A stretch of DNA of 64,000 nt from CAZJWR01 sp964549765 (GTDB lineage Bacteria; Zixibacteria; MSB-5A5; GN15; JAAZOE01). Shown here piece after piece: positions 1 through 9,400 of this stretch. Under the pieces are notes generated by a model. It did no database searches and was not told the origin of the DNA. It saw only the letters and a list, made by a program, of their open reading frames with translations. Location: assembly GCA_964549765.1 (NCBI GenBank), contig CAZJWR010000011.1:1-64000 (forward strand), in the 5' to 3' direction. Each line of letters opens with the position of its first letter. The stretch's first letter is position 1. A program made the position numbers and the translations under genes.

Positions 1-918
1 ATAACCGCCCGATTCGATGCCGATCCTGCACTTGATAGTCTGATCCGGGCATATCAGAATGAAATCATGGTAGATAGCATCAATTCATATATTGAGCAGT
101 TGGTTGGCTTCAAAACGCGATTCATGCTGGCTGATAACCGCAAAGATATCGCGCTGTGGATCGGGAATAAATTCAAATCATTCGGCTATGAAAATGTAGA
201 AATCGATTCGTTCCAAAATACCATCGAATGGCCCCTCAAGAGCGGCGAGAATCATACAACGTGGCAGTATAATGTCTCCGCCGCTTTAGCCGGCATGGAA
301 AATGTATCCGACGTCTACGTTCTCGGGGCGCACTATGATTGTCTGATTATGGGTCCGGGAACCGATCCTTACAAATATGCTCCGGGCGCCGACAATAACG
401 CTTCCGGTGTCGCCGCCTTCCTTGAGATCGCGAGGATATTCAAGCAGAAGAAATTCGTCCCAAAATATTCAATCGAGTTTGTCGGTTTCGGGTCCGAGGA
501 GTTCATGACCATGTTCATTGATGGAGCTAGCGGCGCCGAAAATTACGTTAAATTACTCAAAGAATCCGGCAAGACAGTTAAAATGATGATCGACAATAAT
601 CAGATCGGTTATGCGCCGGATTCATCGGGATGGAAACTCGATTTTCAGAATTACCCGGGGGCCAAAAGCGTGACGGATCTGGCACACGTTATTTGCGAAA
701 AATACACCGCGATAACGCCGGTCGATACTAACGATCATATCATGTATACCGACGGGCGCTATTTCCATGAAGCCGGTATTCCCGCCATATTCTTCGAGGA
801 GTTTCACTTCAATCCATATACGTTCACGGCTGAGGACATTCCGGAAAACTGCAATATGAAGTATTGTGCCGAGGTCACCAAAATCTCCTGCGGGATGCTT
901 GTGTATTTGAATAGCTGA
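1..918 (+). CDS. M28-family metallopeptidase-like protein, 5' end outside window
   Basis: The reading frame is open from base 1, so the gene starts upstream; the ATG at 67 is internal or only a possible start. Counting from that ATG, the fold of zinc aminopeptidases (M28) is recognisable: HYD at residues 89-91, GADNNASG with the bridging Asp at 109, and the Glu pair at 144-145. Two usual metal ligands look changed. The Asp of the usual DMIGY motif is Asn178 (NQIGY), and the His of the usual NPY-x-H-T motif is Phe253 (NPYTFT). The protein may therefore bind metal differently or be inactive. The stop is TGA. No signal peptide can be judged because the N-terminus is missing. Confidence 0.8.
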   Translation: MTARFDADPALDSLIRAYQNEIMVDSINSYIEQLVGFKTRFMLADNRKDIALWIGNKFKSFGYENVEIDSFQNTIEWPLKSGENHTTWQYNVSAALAGMENVSDVYVLGAHYDCLIMGPGTDPYKYAPGADNNASGVAAFLEIARIFKQKKFVPKYSIEFVGFGSEEFMTMFIDGASGAENYVKLLKESGKTVKMMIDNNQIGYAPDSSGWKLDFQNYPGAKSVTDLAHVICEKYTAITPVDTNDHIMYTDGRYFHEAGIPAIFFEEFHFNPYTFTAEDIPENCNMKYCAEVTKISCGMLVYLNS

Positions 919-1313
919 GCATTCATGTCGGGTTTCTCACCGCCTTCGGCCTTTCGGAACCCGACCTACTGCCTGAACCATCAATCGCGCCGCCCACAAA
1001 ATCTGAATAAGCCCGGCCCCGGGAGCGCCCTTCGTGAGACTCAGGACCTTCGGCAGGGCTCCCGGGCTACAAGCCCCGTGCATGTCGAACAGCCGGGGCA
1101 GACGAGGGTTCGCCTCGGCGAACTGCTCACCTTGTTGGTGCATGAGGACGTACACCAACCACCTGCCGGTCGAAGGGGAATTCGGCGGCTGTGCAAAATT
1201 TGCACAGGATTATCGAGGAATCGATTCGGTCGGTTTTTTGGCTCTATCACCATTATTATTCTGCCGATCTATAGAGTAATCGAATTTGTTGCATTGCCAT
1301 CAGGAGGAAAACC
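919..1313. other. Intergenic region with inverted repeats, no convincing gene
   Basis: About 395 bases separate the M28-like gene from the next lipoprotein gene. Open frames exist but have low-complexity, Arg/Pro-rich translations and no Shine-Dalgarno sequence. The region holds a hairpin at 927-965 and a short inverted repeat at 1134-1159 (GTTGGTG, 12-base loop, CACCAAC). Neither is followed by a T-run. The lipoprotein Shine-Dalgarno sequence lies at the right end. Confidence 0.5.
927..965. repeat. Hairpin-forming inverted repeat
   Basis: GTCGGGTTTC at 927-936 pairs with GGAACCCGAC at 956-965 with one mismatch, and an inner GCC-TTC-GGC hairpin sits at 942-950. It starts 9 bases after the peptidase stop codon, so it may limit 3' decay of that mRNA. 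It is not a canonical intrinsic terminator because no T-run follows. Confidence 0.45.
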
Positions 1314-1856
1314 ATGCGTGTCGCGATTACTCTGATCGCTATTTTCGTTATCGCCGCCGGATGTACCGTCAAAAGAGTCGCCGTCGAAACGCATCCGACC
1401 GACAACCCTACTCAGACGATCAAACAGAGCAAAGTCATCGTGTCCGATAATCATCTGGAGCAGGGCAAGAAGCTGTATTATAAGGGCAAATACAACCAGT
1501 CCGTCAAGCATTTCGTGCGCAGCATCGCCAATGACCGGGAAAACTGGGAAGCCTATTACTATCTCGGGCTGGCCCAGCAGAAACAGAACCGTTACGACCG
1601 CTCCATCGGATCGTTCAACAACAGCGTCCGTTACGCGCCCCCGGATCGGGTCATCATTGCCAAGGTCAACCTGGCGCTGGGCGAAAGTTGGGAAGAGGAA
1701 GGATACCTGGATCGGGCCACAGAGAAATTCTCCCAGGCGGCGCGGCTGGATCCCAAACTGGGCAGCGCCAAGCTCGCCCTGGAACGGGTCAAAGTCAAAA
1801 CGATGAAAGCGCAGCAGGAAAAGAAGTCTCGAAAGAAGACTAAAGAAGCCCACTGA
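1314..1856 (+). CDS. TPR-repeat lipoprotein
   Basis: A 180-residue protein with an N-terminal signal ending in a lipobox (IAAGC, Cys at about 17), so it should be lipidated and exported. Residues about 48-155 form roughly three tetratricopeptide repeats (the GKKLYYKGKYNQSVKHF and AYYYLGLAQQKQNRYDRSI units are typical), which mediate protein-protein contacts. The C-terminus is Lys-rich. AGGAGG sits 7 bases before the ATG, giving a firm start. It appears monocistronic, with a strong terminator 20 bases after the stop. The partner protein is unknown. Confidence 0.8.
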   Translation: MRVAITLIAIFVIAAGCTVKRVAVETHPTDNPTQTIKQSKVIVSDNHLEQGKKLYYKGKYNQSVKHFVRSIANDRENWEAYYYLGLAQQKQNRYDRSIGSFNNSVRYAPPDRVIIAKVNLALGESWEEEGYLDRATEKFSQAARLDPKLGSAKLALERVKVKTMKAQQEKKSRKKTKEAH

Positions 1857-1875
1857 TCTCTTCCACTGGGTACCG

Positions 1876-1913
1876 GGCCGGGCAAGCGTGGGTCTTGCCC
1901 GGCCTTTTTTTTT
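1876..1913 (+). terminator. Intrinsic terminator of the TPR lipoprotein gene
   Basis: A perfect 11-bp stem (GGCCGGGCAAG at 1876-1886 with CTTGCCCGGCC at 1894-1904) and a 7-base loop are followed directly by nine T residues. This is a textbook rho-independent terminator on the plus strand. Confidence 0.93.
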
Positions 1914-1986
1914 CGTATAAGCGGGACTTGCGGGGCGAAAGAAAATCGCGTACCTTGCCGCGAAACCGGGCACAAGGCAGGCGCAC

Positions 1987-2412
1987 ATGCATATCGACCT
2001 CATGCATATCGACGAATACGAGCGGCTGATTGCGCTGTGGGAGCGTTGCGGGCTGGCCTACGAACAGGACGGCCGCGACAGCCGCGAACAAATCGAAAAA
2101 CAGATTTTCGACGATCACGTCGTTATTCTTACCATGAAAACGGACGAAGGACAGTTGGTCGGATCGATCATCGGAAGTTATGACGGCCGCAAGGGATGGA
2201 TCAATCGCCTGGCGGTCGATCCCGAATTTCGCGGCCGGCGGCTGGCAGCGCGCCTGCTCGAGCGGGCCGAGGCGATGCTGGCCGAGATGGGCGCACGGGT
2301 AATCGGGGCGCTGATCGAGGATTTGAATTTTCCCTCCATGGCCGCGTTCCGGCATGCCGGATATTACGGCTGGGAGCAGATCGTCTATTTCAGAAAAAAG
2401 TTGAAATCATAA
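1987..2412 (+). CDS. GNAT-family N-acetyltransferase
   Basis: A 141-residue single-domain protein. The acetyl-CoA-binding motif A is clear (RLAVDPEFRGRRLAARLLE, with the Q/R-x-x-G-x-G/A type turn represented by RGRRLA), and the C-terminal part has the usual motif B run (NFPSMAAFRHAGYY). It should transfer an acetyl group to an amine or a protein N-terminus; the RimI/YpeA-like short form fits, but the substrate cannot be told. The upstream gene ends in a terminator, so it needs its own promoter. A second in-frame ATG (MHIDE, six codons in) is an alternative start. Confidence 0.85.
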   Translation: MHIDLMHIDEYERLIALWERCGLAYEQDGRDSREQIEKQIFDDHVVILTMKTDEGQLVGSIIGSYDGRKGWINRLAVDPEFRGRRLAARLLERAEAMLAEMGARVIGALIEDLNFPSMAAFRHAGYYGWEQIVYFRKKLKS

Positions 2413-2464
2413 CCGGTTTTTCATACGTTGGCTGTCGGTCAACGGAATGACGGAATGAGGGACG

Positions 2465-3958
2465 ATGTTCTATCCGGTCTGGGAACCGTTTATCTCTAAT
2501 AGCCTGCTCATCGCGGTTATCGCCATCCTACATGTTTTCGTGTCTCATTTTGCCATCGGAGGCGGGCTGTATCTGGTGCTGGCCGAAACCTGGGCGCGGC
2601 GGAAAAACGATGATGAGCATCTGGCCTATGTCCGGCGGCATTCACGTTTTTTCGCCCTCATTACGCTAGTATTCGGCGCCCTCACCGGCGTCGGGATATG
2701 GGTCACAATCGGGCTGATACATCCCATCGGCACCAAATGGCTGATCAATACATTCGTCTGGGGATGGGCCACCGAATGGGTTTTCTTCTTTGTCGAAATC
2801 GCCGCCGCCCTGATGTATTACTACGGATGGAAGCGTCTGTCACCGTCGGCGCACATTGTTATCGGATGGATATATTTCGTAGCCGCCTGGCTGTCGCTAT
2901 TTATCATCAACGGTATTCTGGCGTTTATGCTAACGCCCGGCAATTGGGTAACCACCGGAAATTTCTGGGATGGTTTCTTCAATCCCACCTACTGGCCGTC
3001 GTTGTTCTTCCGCAGTTTTATCGCGCTGGCGTTGGCCGGGTTGTATGCGACGTTTACGGTTTCCAAGGAAAAAAACCTCGATCTCAAAAAGCGAATCCTT
3101 CGCCGCAACGGGCTGCTCGTGCTGGTATCCCTGACCCTGATAGTTCCGTTTGGCCTGTGGTATTACAAGGCCGTACCGGCGGCGATTACATCGGGGATAT
3201 TGCCGGGATCGGTGGCCGAAACGGCCTTGCATATCATGGTATTTTCAGCGGCCGTGCTCTTTATCCTGACCGCGTTGCAGACGCTGGTTTTTCCGCGTCA
3301 TTCGGGATATATATCCGGCGCGATATTGCTCTTATGCGCGCTGATTTCATTCGGCGGATTCGAATGGACCCGCGAGTCGCTGCGGAAACCATACATTATT
3401 TACGGATTTCTCTACGATAACGGCCTGTTGTCATCCGATACCGAAGCCGCGGTATATGATGAACCCCGGCAGATCACATACACTACCGGAGATCGCGGGC
3501 GTGACGTGTATCTGGCCGATTGCCGCTCATGCCATACGTTGTCGGGTTACAATTCGTTATCCGATAGACTGGCAGGGCTGGATCAGGCTTTTATCGCCAA
3601 TCTGATTCCACGTCTGCAATATTGTATCGGAAAAATGCCGCCATTCGCGGGCGATAGTGCTGATGCGGTCGAACTGGCGCGGTTTCTATCAACTCAGGCC
3701 AAGCCTGACCCGCTAACGGTGAACCCGAATATAAGCCAGTCACGGGCGGCGCGGATCGTGTTTGACCGGCGCTGCGGGTTCTGCCATATGATGACCGGAT
3801 ACCGTTCACTCGCGTCGTCATTCGAAGGATTTTCGAACGATGAAACTCAGGATGTCCTCAATATCCTCGGCGATCTGACTCCATCCATGCCGCCCTACAC
3901 CGGTTCGGAAAACGAAACCAAGCTGCTTATCCCCTACTTGACGGGAGCGATCAAATGA
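2465..3958 (+). CDS. Cytochrome bd-like membrane protein with two C-terminal haem c sites
   Basis: A 497-residue protein with about eight to nine membrane segments over residues 10-310, then a soluble part with two c-type haem motifs (CRSCH at 353-357, CGFCH at 437-441). The membrane part resembles the quinol oxidase subunit CydA. His23 in ILHVFVSHFAIGGG aligns with the high-spin haem ligand, Glu111 with the second conserved Glu, and SLRKPYIIYG with the GRQPW loop. The region that should carry the haem b558 His reads WPSLFFRSF, without His. This architecture matches the cytochrome-c-bearing branch of the cytochrome bd superfamily (OR-C type), whose function is poorly known. It overlaps the next gene by ATGA, so the two are co-translated. 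Confidence 0.7.
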   Translation: MFYPVWEPFISNSLLIAVIAILHVFVSHFAIGGGLYLVLAETWARRKNDDEHLAYVRRHSRFFALITLVFGALTGVGIWVTIGLIHPIGTKWLINTFVWGWATEWVFFFVEIAAALMYYYGWKRLSPSAHIVIGWIYFVAAWLSLFIINGILAFMLTPGNWVTTGNFWDGFFNPTYWPSLFFRSFIALALAGLYATFTVSKEKNLDLKKRILRRNGLLVLVSLTLIVPFGLWYYKAVPAAITSGILPGSVAETALHIMVFSAAVLFILTALQTLVFPRHSGYISGAILLLCALISFGGFEWTRESLRKPYIIYGFLYDNGLLSSDTEAAVYDEPRQITYTTGDRGRDVYLADCRSCHTLSGYNSLSDRLAGLDQAFIANLIPRLQYCIGKMPPFAGDSADAVELARFLSTQAKPDPLTVNPNISQSRAARIVFDRRCGFCHMMTGYRSLASSFEGFSNDETQDVLNILGDLTPSMPPYTGSENETKLLIPYLTGAIK

Positions 3959-5055
3959 TAGCGGGCACGTCGTTATATCCGGTGATCGCCGTCTCTGGCA
4001 GCACTCTCCCGATTCCCGGGCCGTACTGGTTGTTCACCGTTCTGCACTGGCTGACTTTTGCCCTGCACCTGGCGGCCATGAATGTTCTCTTCGGTGGGCT
4101 TCTGGTGTTTCTGCTGGCCGGGATAAGTCATTTGCGAACCCGATTGTTCGACTCCGAGGTGCGGTTGTTCCCGACCGTCATGGCAGCTACAATTACTCTG
4201 GGGGTGGCGCCGCTATTATTCGTGCAGGTGATATATGGCAGGTTTTTCTATTCGGCGACGATCATTTCGGCCTGGAACTGGTATCTGGTGATACCGATAC
4301 TTATCGTCGTCTATTATTTGCTTTACACCGTTGCCTTGACGAAAAGATTATCCCATAGATCGAAGCTGATTCTTCTGGCCGTTTGCGCGGCCGGATTCGT
4401 GTATGTTTCCTATACGTTCACGATGATCTCCGATCTGGCGGAGAAGCCGGGCCTGTGGGACGGTTTGTATCGGGCGTCGCCGGGGGGCTGGTCGGTCAAT
4501 CCGTCGGTCGTCGAAACGCTTTTCCGATGGCTGCACACGCTGGCCGGAGCGCTGGCGGTGGCCGGGGTGAGCATCATGTTTATCGCGCTATATCATCCCA
4601 AGGTAAAAATCGACCGCAGTCTGCTCACGTTCGGCGGGCGGATGTATATGCTCGGCGTGATCAATGCGGCGCTATTGGGGCTCATCTACATATTCACCCT
4701 CGACAGCCCGATCCTCAGCAAGTTCGCGGCTTCGCCGGGGATACATGCCATCATCGGCGCGGCCGTGTTGAATATCATTGCGGTCTATGTCGTCTACCGG
4801 GCGCTCGACCAGGATCGGCCGCATTGGAAGATATGGACCTCGGCGGTACTGGTATTCGCCGGGCTGTTTTGCATGGTGATCGCGAGGCATATTCTGCGGC
4901 TGGTTTATCTCGAAGGATCGTTCAATCCGGCGGCGCTGACGGTAAGTCCTCAATGGTCGCCGTTCGCGATGTTCCTCATCACGTTCGTTATCGGGCTGGC
5001 GGTGTTAATCTGGATGCTGCAAAAATATTTCGGAAGCAAAGCTCCGGCGGAATAA
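3955..5055 (+). CDS. Membrane partner of the bd-like cytochrome
   Basis: A 366-residue, roughly nine-helix membrane protein starting inside the stop of the preceding gene (ATGA). It is His-rich at helix ends: LHWLTFALHLAAMN near the N-terminus and FRWLHTLAGALAVAG around residues 187-201, the latter reminiscent of the b558-ligand helix of CydA. I infer that it is the second subunit of the same complex and may carry a haem that the first subunit lacks. It is not a clear CydB. No cytochrome c motif is present. Confidence 0.55.
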   Translation: MIAGTSLYPVIAVSGSTLPIPGPYWLFTVLHWLTFALHLAAMNVLFGGLLVFLLAGISHLRTRLFDSEVRLFPTVMAATITLGVAPLLFVQVIYGRFFYSATIISAWNWYLVIPILIVVYYLLYTVALTKRLSHRSKLILLAVCAAGFVYVSYTFTMISDLAEKPGLWDGLYRASPGGWSVNPSVVETLFRWLHTLAGALAVAGVSIMFIALYHPKVKIDRSLLTFGGRMYMLGVINAALLGLIYIFTLDSPILSKFAASPGIHAIIGAAVLNIIAVYVVYRALDQDRPHWKIWTSAVLVFAGLFCMVIARHILRLVYLEGSFNPAALTVSPQWSPFAMFLITFVIGLAVLIWMLQKYFGSKAPAE

Positions 5056-5107
5056 AAACTGATCTCCCCGGCCGAACGAACAATCATCTTGATTATCAAC
5101 GAAACGA

Positions 5108-5695
5108 TTATATCGACGGCGACTGAGCGAAAAGCTTATCAAGTTCCCGGCGGAAGACGAGTTCCGGCTGGGCGCCGACGAAGCGGCCGACTTCGTTTCC
5201 CTCGGCGTCGAAGAACAGCGTCGTCGGAATGCTGGTTCCGAGGTTGAACTCCTGCGCGACCTTCTCGTTGCCGTACAGCACAACCCACGGAATCTTATAC
5301 CGGTCGACGAAGGCCGGCACCCGACTGGCGGTTCGAGAATCGTCCATCGAAATGGCGATAATTTCCAAACCTTTCGATTGGTAGTCGTTGTAAACCTTGA
5401 TCATATCCGGAATTTCGCGACGGCACGGACCGCACCAGGTAGCCCAGAAGTTGATAATAAAGGGACGCCCCTGAAAGTCGGACCATTTGTAATTCTTGTT
5501 ATAGATATCTTTGAGCACGAACCGTTCCTGGGTCGAAGTAACATTCGTCTTCGCGCCAGGTTTGTCCGCTGAGGATTTGCTTCCGCAGCCGGCGCTCCAG
5601 AACGGCGCCGCGAGCAGCAGGGTCAGTATCACGGCAACGACCGGCCGTGCAATACTTTTTCGGGCTGACTGTATGGATCGTGAAGGAAAAATCAT
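5108..5695 (-). CDS. TlpA/ResA-like thioredoxin lipoprotein
   Basis: A 195-residue protein with a hydrophobic signal and a lipobox (SAGC, Cys at about 37), followed by a thioredoxin fold of the TlpA type. The redox motif WCGPC lies in INFWATWCGPCRREIP at about residues 86-91, and the cis-Pro is in TSIPTTLFF. Such proteins reduce apocytochrome c or copper-chaperone cysteines on the outer face of the membrane, which suits the many haem c and CuA proteins in this window. It lies 23 bases downstream of the thioredoxin-fold gene at 5719-6297, so the two are probably co-transcribed. The N-terminus is Arg-rich and no strong Shine-Dalgarno is visible, so the start is uncertain. Confidence 0.85.
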   Translation of the reverse strand: MIFPSRSIQSARKSIARPVVAVILTLLLAAPFWSAGCGSKSSADKPGAKTNVTSTQERFVLKDIYNKNYKWSDFQGRPFIINFWATWCGPCRREIPDMIKVYNDYQSKGLEIIAISMDDSRTASRVPAFVDRYKIPWVVLYGNEKVAQEFNLGTSIPTTLFFDAEGNEVGRFVGAQPELVFRRELDKLFAQSPSI

Positions 5696-5718
5696 GGTAT
5701 CAACGTGATGGTCGCAAG

Positions 5719-6297
5719 TTATTTGCCTTTGTCCTCGTCTTTGTCTCCATTATGCTTGTCGCGGAGGAAATCCTCGTATTTGACCGTCTTGTATTGGTCA
5801 TCCTTGAGATAATCGAGAATATCGCCAAGCGCCTTGGCGTCCCGATATCCCTTGACCGGCGCGATCGGCTCCGCTTCGGGCGTCAAAAACCAGTACGTGG
5901 GATAACCGGTGACACGATATTCGCGGGCGAGCCGCTTTTCCGAGGTGATATAGCCGTCGATATCGAGGGTATCCTTGGAATCACCGTCGACGCTGACGGT
6001 AACATAGTATTTGCTGAGCAAATTGACGACGTCGGGGTCTTTGAATGTGGTGGCATGCATCCGCTTGCACCATCCGCACCATTTGGCAGTAAATTCGACA
6101 AAGACCTTCTTGCCTTCTTTTTTCGCCTGCGCCAAGCCGTCATCGTATTTTTGCCAATCGATATCGGTTTTTATCGAGACGGCCGGTTCGGTCTTGTCGG
6201 TTCCGGAATTGCCCTTTGAGGCCGTATTGTCGGCCGGGGCGATTCCGAAGAATAAAAGGGTCAGAAACAACGCGGACAGGTAATATCGTCTTTTCAT
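5719..6297 (-). CDS. Exported thioredoxin-fold protein (DUF255/DsbD-gamma-like)
   Basis: A 192-residue protein with a signal peptide (MKRRYYLSALFLTLLFFG, cleavage near residue 22) and one thioredoxin domain with the active site WCGWC in FTAKWCGWCKRMHATTF. Lys-Arg-Met after the motif and the TGYPTYWFL cis-Pro region match periplasmic thiol:disulfide interchange proteins. A charged, low-complexity C-terminal tail (KHNGDKDEDKGK) follows. It is transcribed just ahead of the TlpA-like gene; the pair probably handles periplasmic thiols for cytochrome assembly. Confidence 0.8.
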   Translation of the reverse strand: MKRRYYLSALFLTLLFFGIAPADNTASKGNSGTDKTEPAVSIKTDIDWQKYDDGLAQAKKEGKKVFVEFTAKWCGWCKRMHATTFKDPDVVNLLSKYYVTVSVDGDSKDTLDIDGYITSEKRLAREYRVTGYPTYWFLTPEAEPIAPVKGYRDAKALGDILDYLKDDQYKTVKYEDFLRDKHNGDKDEDKGK

Positions 6298-6405
6298 AGG
6301 TCACCAGTTCATAAAGCGGACATTACAGGTCATTCTACTTTCTAATTATATGTAGTCTAACCCTAATAGTTTACGAAAAACTCTCGAAAATGCAAGCTCT
6401 TTCCC

Positions 6406-9400
6406 TTATGCTCTCCCGGCCGGAGCCAAATAGGCGTTGGATTCGCCGAGAACCTCTTTCAGGCTCTCGATAAATTCGCCATCGAGTTTTACTCGCAGGT
6501 TACGGGGCCGAATAAGCAATTCTTCGCCATTATTGCGGGTCACGAGAATGACCTCCTTCGAGCCGGGGTGGGACTGGAGTAGGCTCCACCACTGCGGTAA
6601 TCGTTCATAATCCCGGCGGTCAACGTCGACAACGAGCCGGCAGTCGAAAAAATCGCTTAGGCGATCCAGCGGCAGAATGTTGGAAACGATCAACTTGGCC
6701 GCCTGGCCTTCTCGGGTCGAAATCCGGCCTGAAGCCAGGATAATCCCATCGACCCGGATTAGACTCTTCGTCTTCTCGTAACAGTCCGAAAAGACGACCA
6801 GTTCCAGGCAGCCGGTGAAATCCTCGATAGTCAGGAAGGCCATCTGGTTGCCGCGTTTGTCGATTTTGGCGTTGACGCTCTGGATAATGCCGCCGACGCG
6901 GACTTCCCGGCCGTCGTCGGCTCCGGCGATCTGCTGCGTAGACAAGCTGGCAAAACTCCGAAGTTCACGCCGGAACCGGGCCAGCGGGTGGCCGGAGACG
7001 TAATATCCCAACATCTCCTTCTCGCCGTTCAGCCGCACCGAAACCGCCCAATCGTCCACGTCGGGAATATCGGGTGCCTTGCGCGTGATATCGTCATTGC
7101 CGTCGCCGAACATATCGACGGTATGCGAGGATTCCTGAATGGTATGGCCGAAAGAGATCATCGGTTCGAGGACATCGTGCATGGCCCGGCGATTGGGGTG
7201 GACCGAATCGAAGGCGCCGGCCTTGATCATCGATTCCAAGGCCCGTTTGTTGAGGGCGCTGAGGTCGACCCGGGAGACGAAATCGGCCAGCGATCCAAAC
7301 CGTTCTCCCGTAGCGCGGGCTGCCATGATTTTTTCCACCGGGCCGGCGCCGACGTTTTTGATGGCGAGCAAACCGAACCGGATTTTGTCCCCGACGACAG
7401 TGAATGCACCCTCGGATTCGTTGACGTCCGGCGGCATGATATCAATGTTCATGCGGCGGCATTCTTCCATCAGGATAACCACCCGGTCGGTGTCGTTCAT
7501 TTCGGAGGTCAGCAGGGCCGCCATGAACTCGCGCGGATGGTACACTTTCAGCCAGGCGGTGCGGTAGGCGAGCAGAGCGTAGCAGGTCGAATGCGCCCGG
7601 TTAAAGCCGTAGCGCGCGAATGTCTCGATAAGATCGAAGATCCGTTCCGCGACTTTCTGATTTACCTTGTTTTTGACCGCGCCGTCGATAAAGCGCGTCT
7701 TCTGCGCCTGCATGATTTCGGGGTCTTTTTTCCCCATCGCCTTGCGCAGCAGGTCGGCTTGACCCAGACTATAGCCGGCCAGGCGGTTGGCGATCTGGAG
7801 CACCTGCTCCTGGAAAACGATCACGCCGTAGGTGTCTTCGAGAACTTCCTCCAAAAGCGGATGATCGTATACGACCTTTTCCTTGCCCTGCTTGCGGTCG
7901 ATATAGATATCGATCATGCCCGAATCGAGCGGTCCGGGACGATACAGCGCGTTCATGGCGATCAGGTCGGTCAGATGCGTCGGTTTGAGTTTGCGCAGGT
8001 ATTCGCGCATGCCGCCCGATTCAAACTGGAATATGCCGATGGTATGGCTGGCGCCGAACAGGTCGTAGACGACCTTGTCGTCGAGAGGAATCGTCTCCAG
8101 ATCGATTTTCTTACCCTCATCGGCCACGATCATTTTCAGGGCGTCGTCGATCACGGTCAGGGTGCGCAGGCCGAGAAAGTCCATTTTCAACAACCCGACC
8201 TGTTCGACGCATTTCATGTCGTACTGGGTGGTTTTTTCACCCTTGGGCCCCCGGAACAGCGGGACGTAATCGGTCAGGTTGGCAGGAGCGATCACAACTC
8301 CGGCAGCGTGGGTGGAGGCGTGCCGGGTCAGGCCTTCAAGCGTCCTCGACAGACGGATCAGCCTGGCAACGCGTTCGTCGCTTTCGATCAGGGCCTTCAA
8401 TTCGGCATTCTGCTTGATTGCCTTTTTGAGCGTCATGTCGGAGACGGCAGGAATCATCTTGGCGATTTTGTCGACTTCGGCGTACGGCATGGCCAAAACC
8501 CGCCCGACGTCGCGGACGACCGCGCGGGCCGCCATGGTGCCGAAGGTGATAATCTGGGTGACGTTTTCGCTGTGGTAGGTCTCTTCGACGTATTTGATCA
8601 CCTGGTCGCGCTTGCGGTCGCCGAAATCGATATCGATATCCGGCATCGAAATCCGCTCCGGATTCAGAAACCGTTCGAACAGCAGCTCATATTCTATCGG
8701 ATCGACGGTGGTGATACCGAGACAGTACGAGACCAGCGATCCGGCGGCCGAGCCTCTTCCCGGCCCGACAGGGATGTCGTGATTGCGCGCGTAATCGATA
8801 AAATCCTTGGTGATGAGGAAATACCCGGCCCATTTGAGCTGCTTGATGACTCCCAATTCGTAAGTGAGACGCTGTTCCAGTTCGGGGGTGATCGTAAGGT
8901 AGCGTTCCTTGAGGCCTATCCGGCATAAATCTTCGAGGTATTGATCGGGCGTTTTGGATTTGTCCGGGATGGGAAACGCGGGGAGCAGCAGTTTCCCCAG
9001 TTCGATTTCCAGATTGCACCGTTCGGCGATCTTGATGGTATTATCGATCGCTTCGGGGTAATCGGCGAATACCGCCTGCATTTCCTCAGGGGATTTGAAG
9101 TAAATCTGGTCGGTTTCGTAGCGCATGCGGTCGGTATCGGTGACCAGTTTGCCGGTCTGAATGCACAGCAGGGCGTCGTGCGCCTCGCAGTCTTCCTGTT
9201 TGAGATAATGGCAGTCGTTGGTGCAGACCAGCGGCAGGCTAAGCCGTCCGGCCAGATCAACCAGCATCGGCAGGAGTTTCTTTTCTCCGTCCAGGCCGTG
9301 ATTCTGAATTTCGATATAGAAATTGTCCTCGCCGAACGTTTGGCTATGATACCGGGCCGCTTCCTCGGCTTTGGCGATATTGTCCCGTGCCAGCCAATAG

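Noticed and set aside
925..1335. 136-codon open frame after the peptidase gene
   Set aside because: Low-complexity Arg/Pro-rich translation, no ribosome site, and overlap with hairpin-forming sequence.
6988..8928. Long plus-strand open frame (646 codons) opposite dnaE
   Set aside because: It mirrors dnaE exactly and has no domain or ribosome site; dnaE homology on the other strand is unambiguous.
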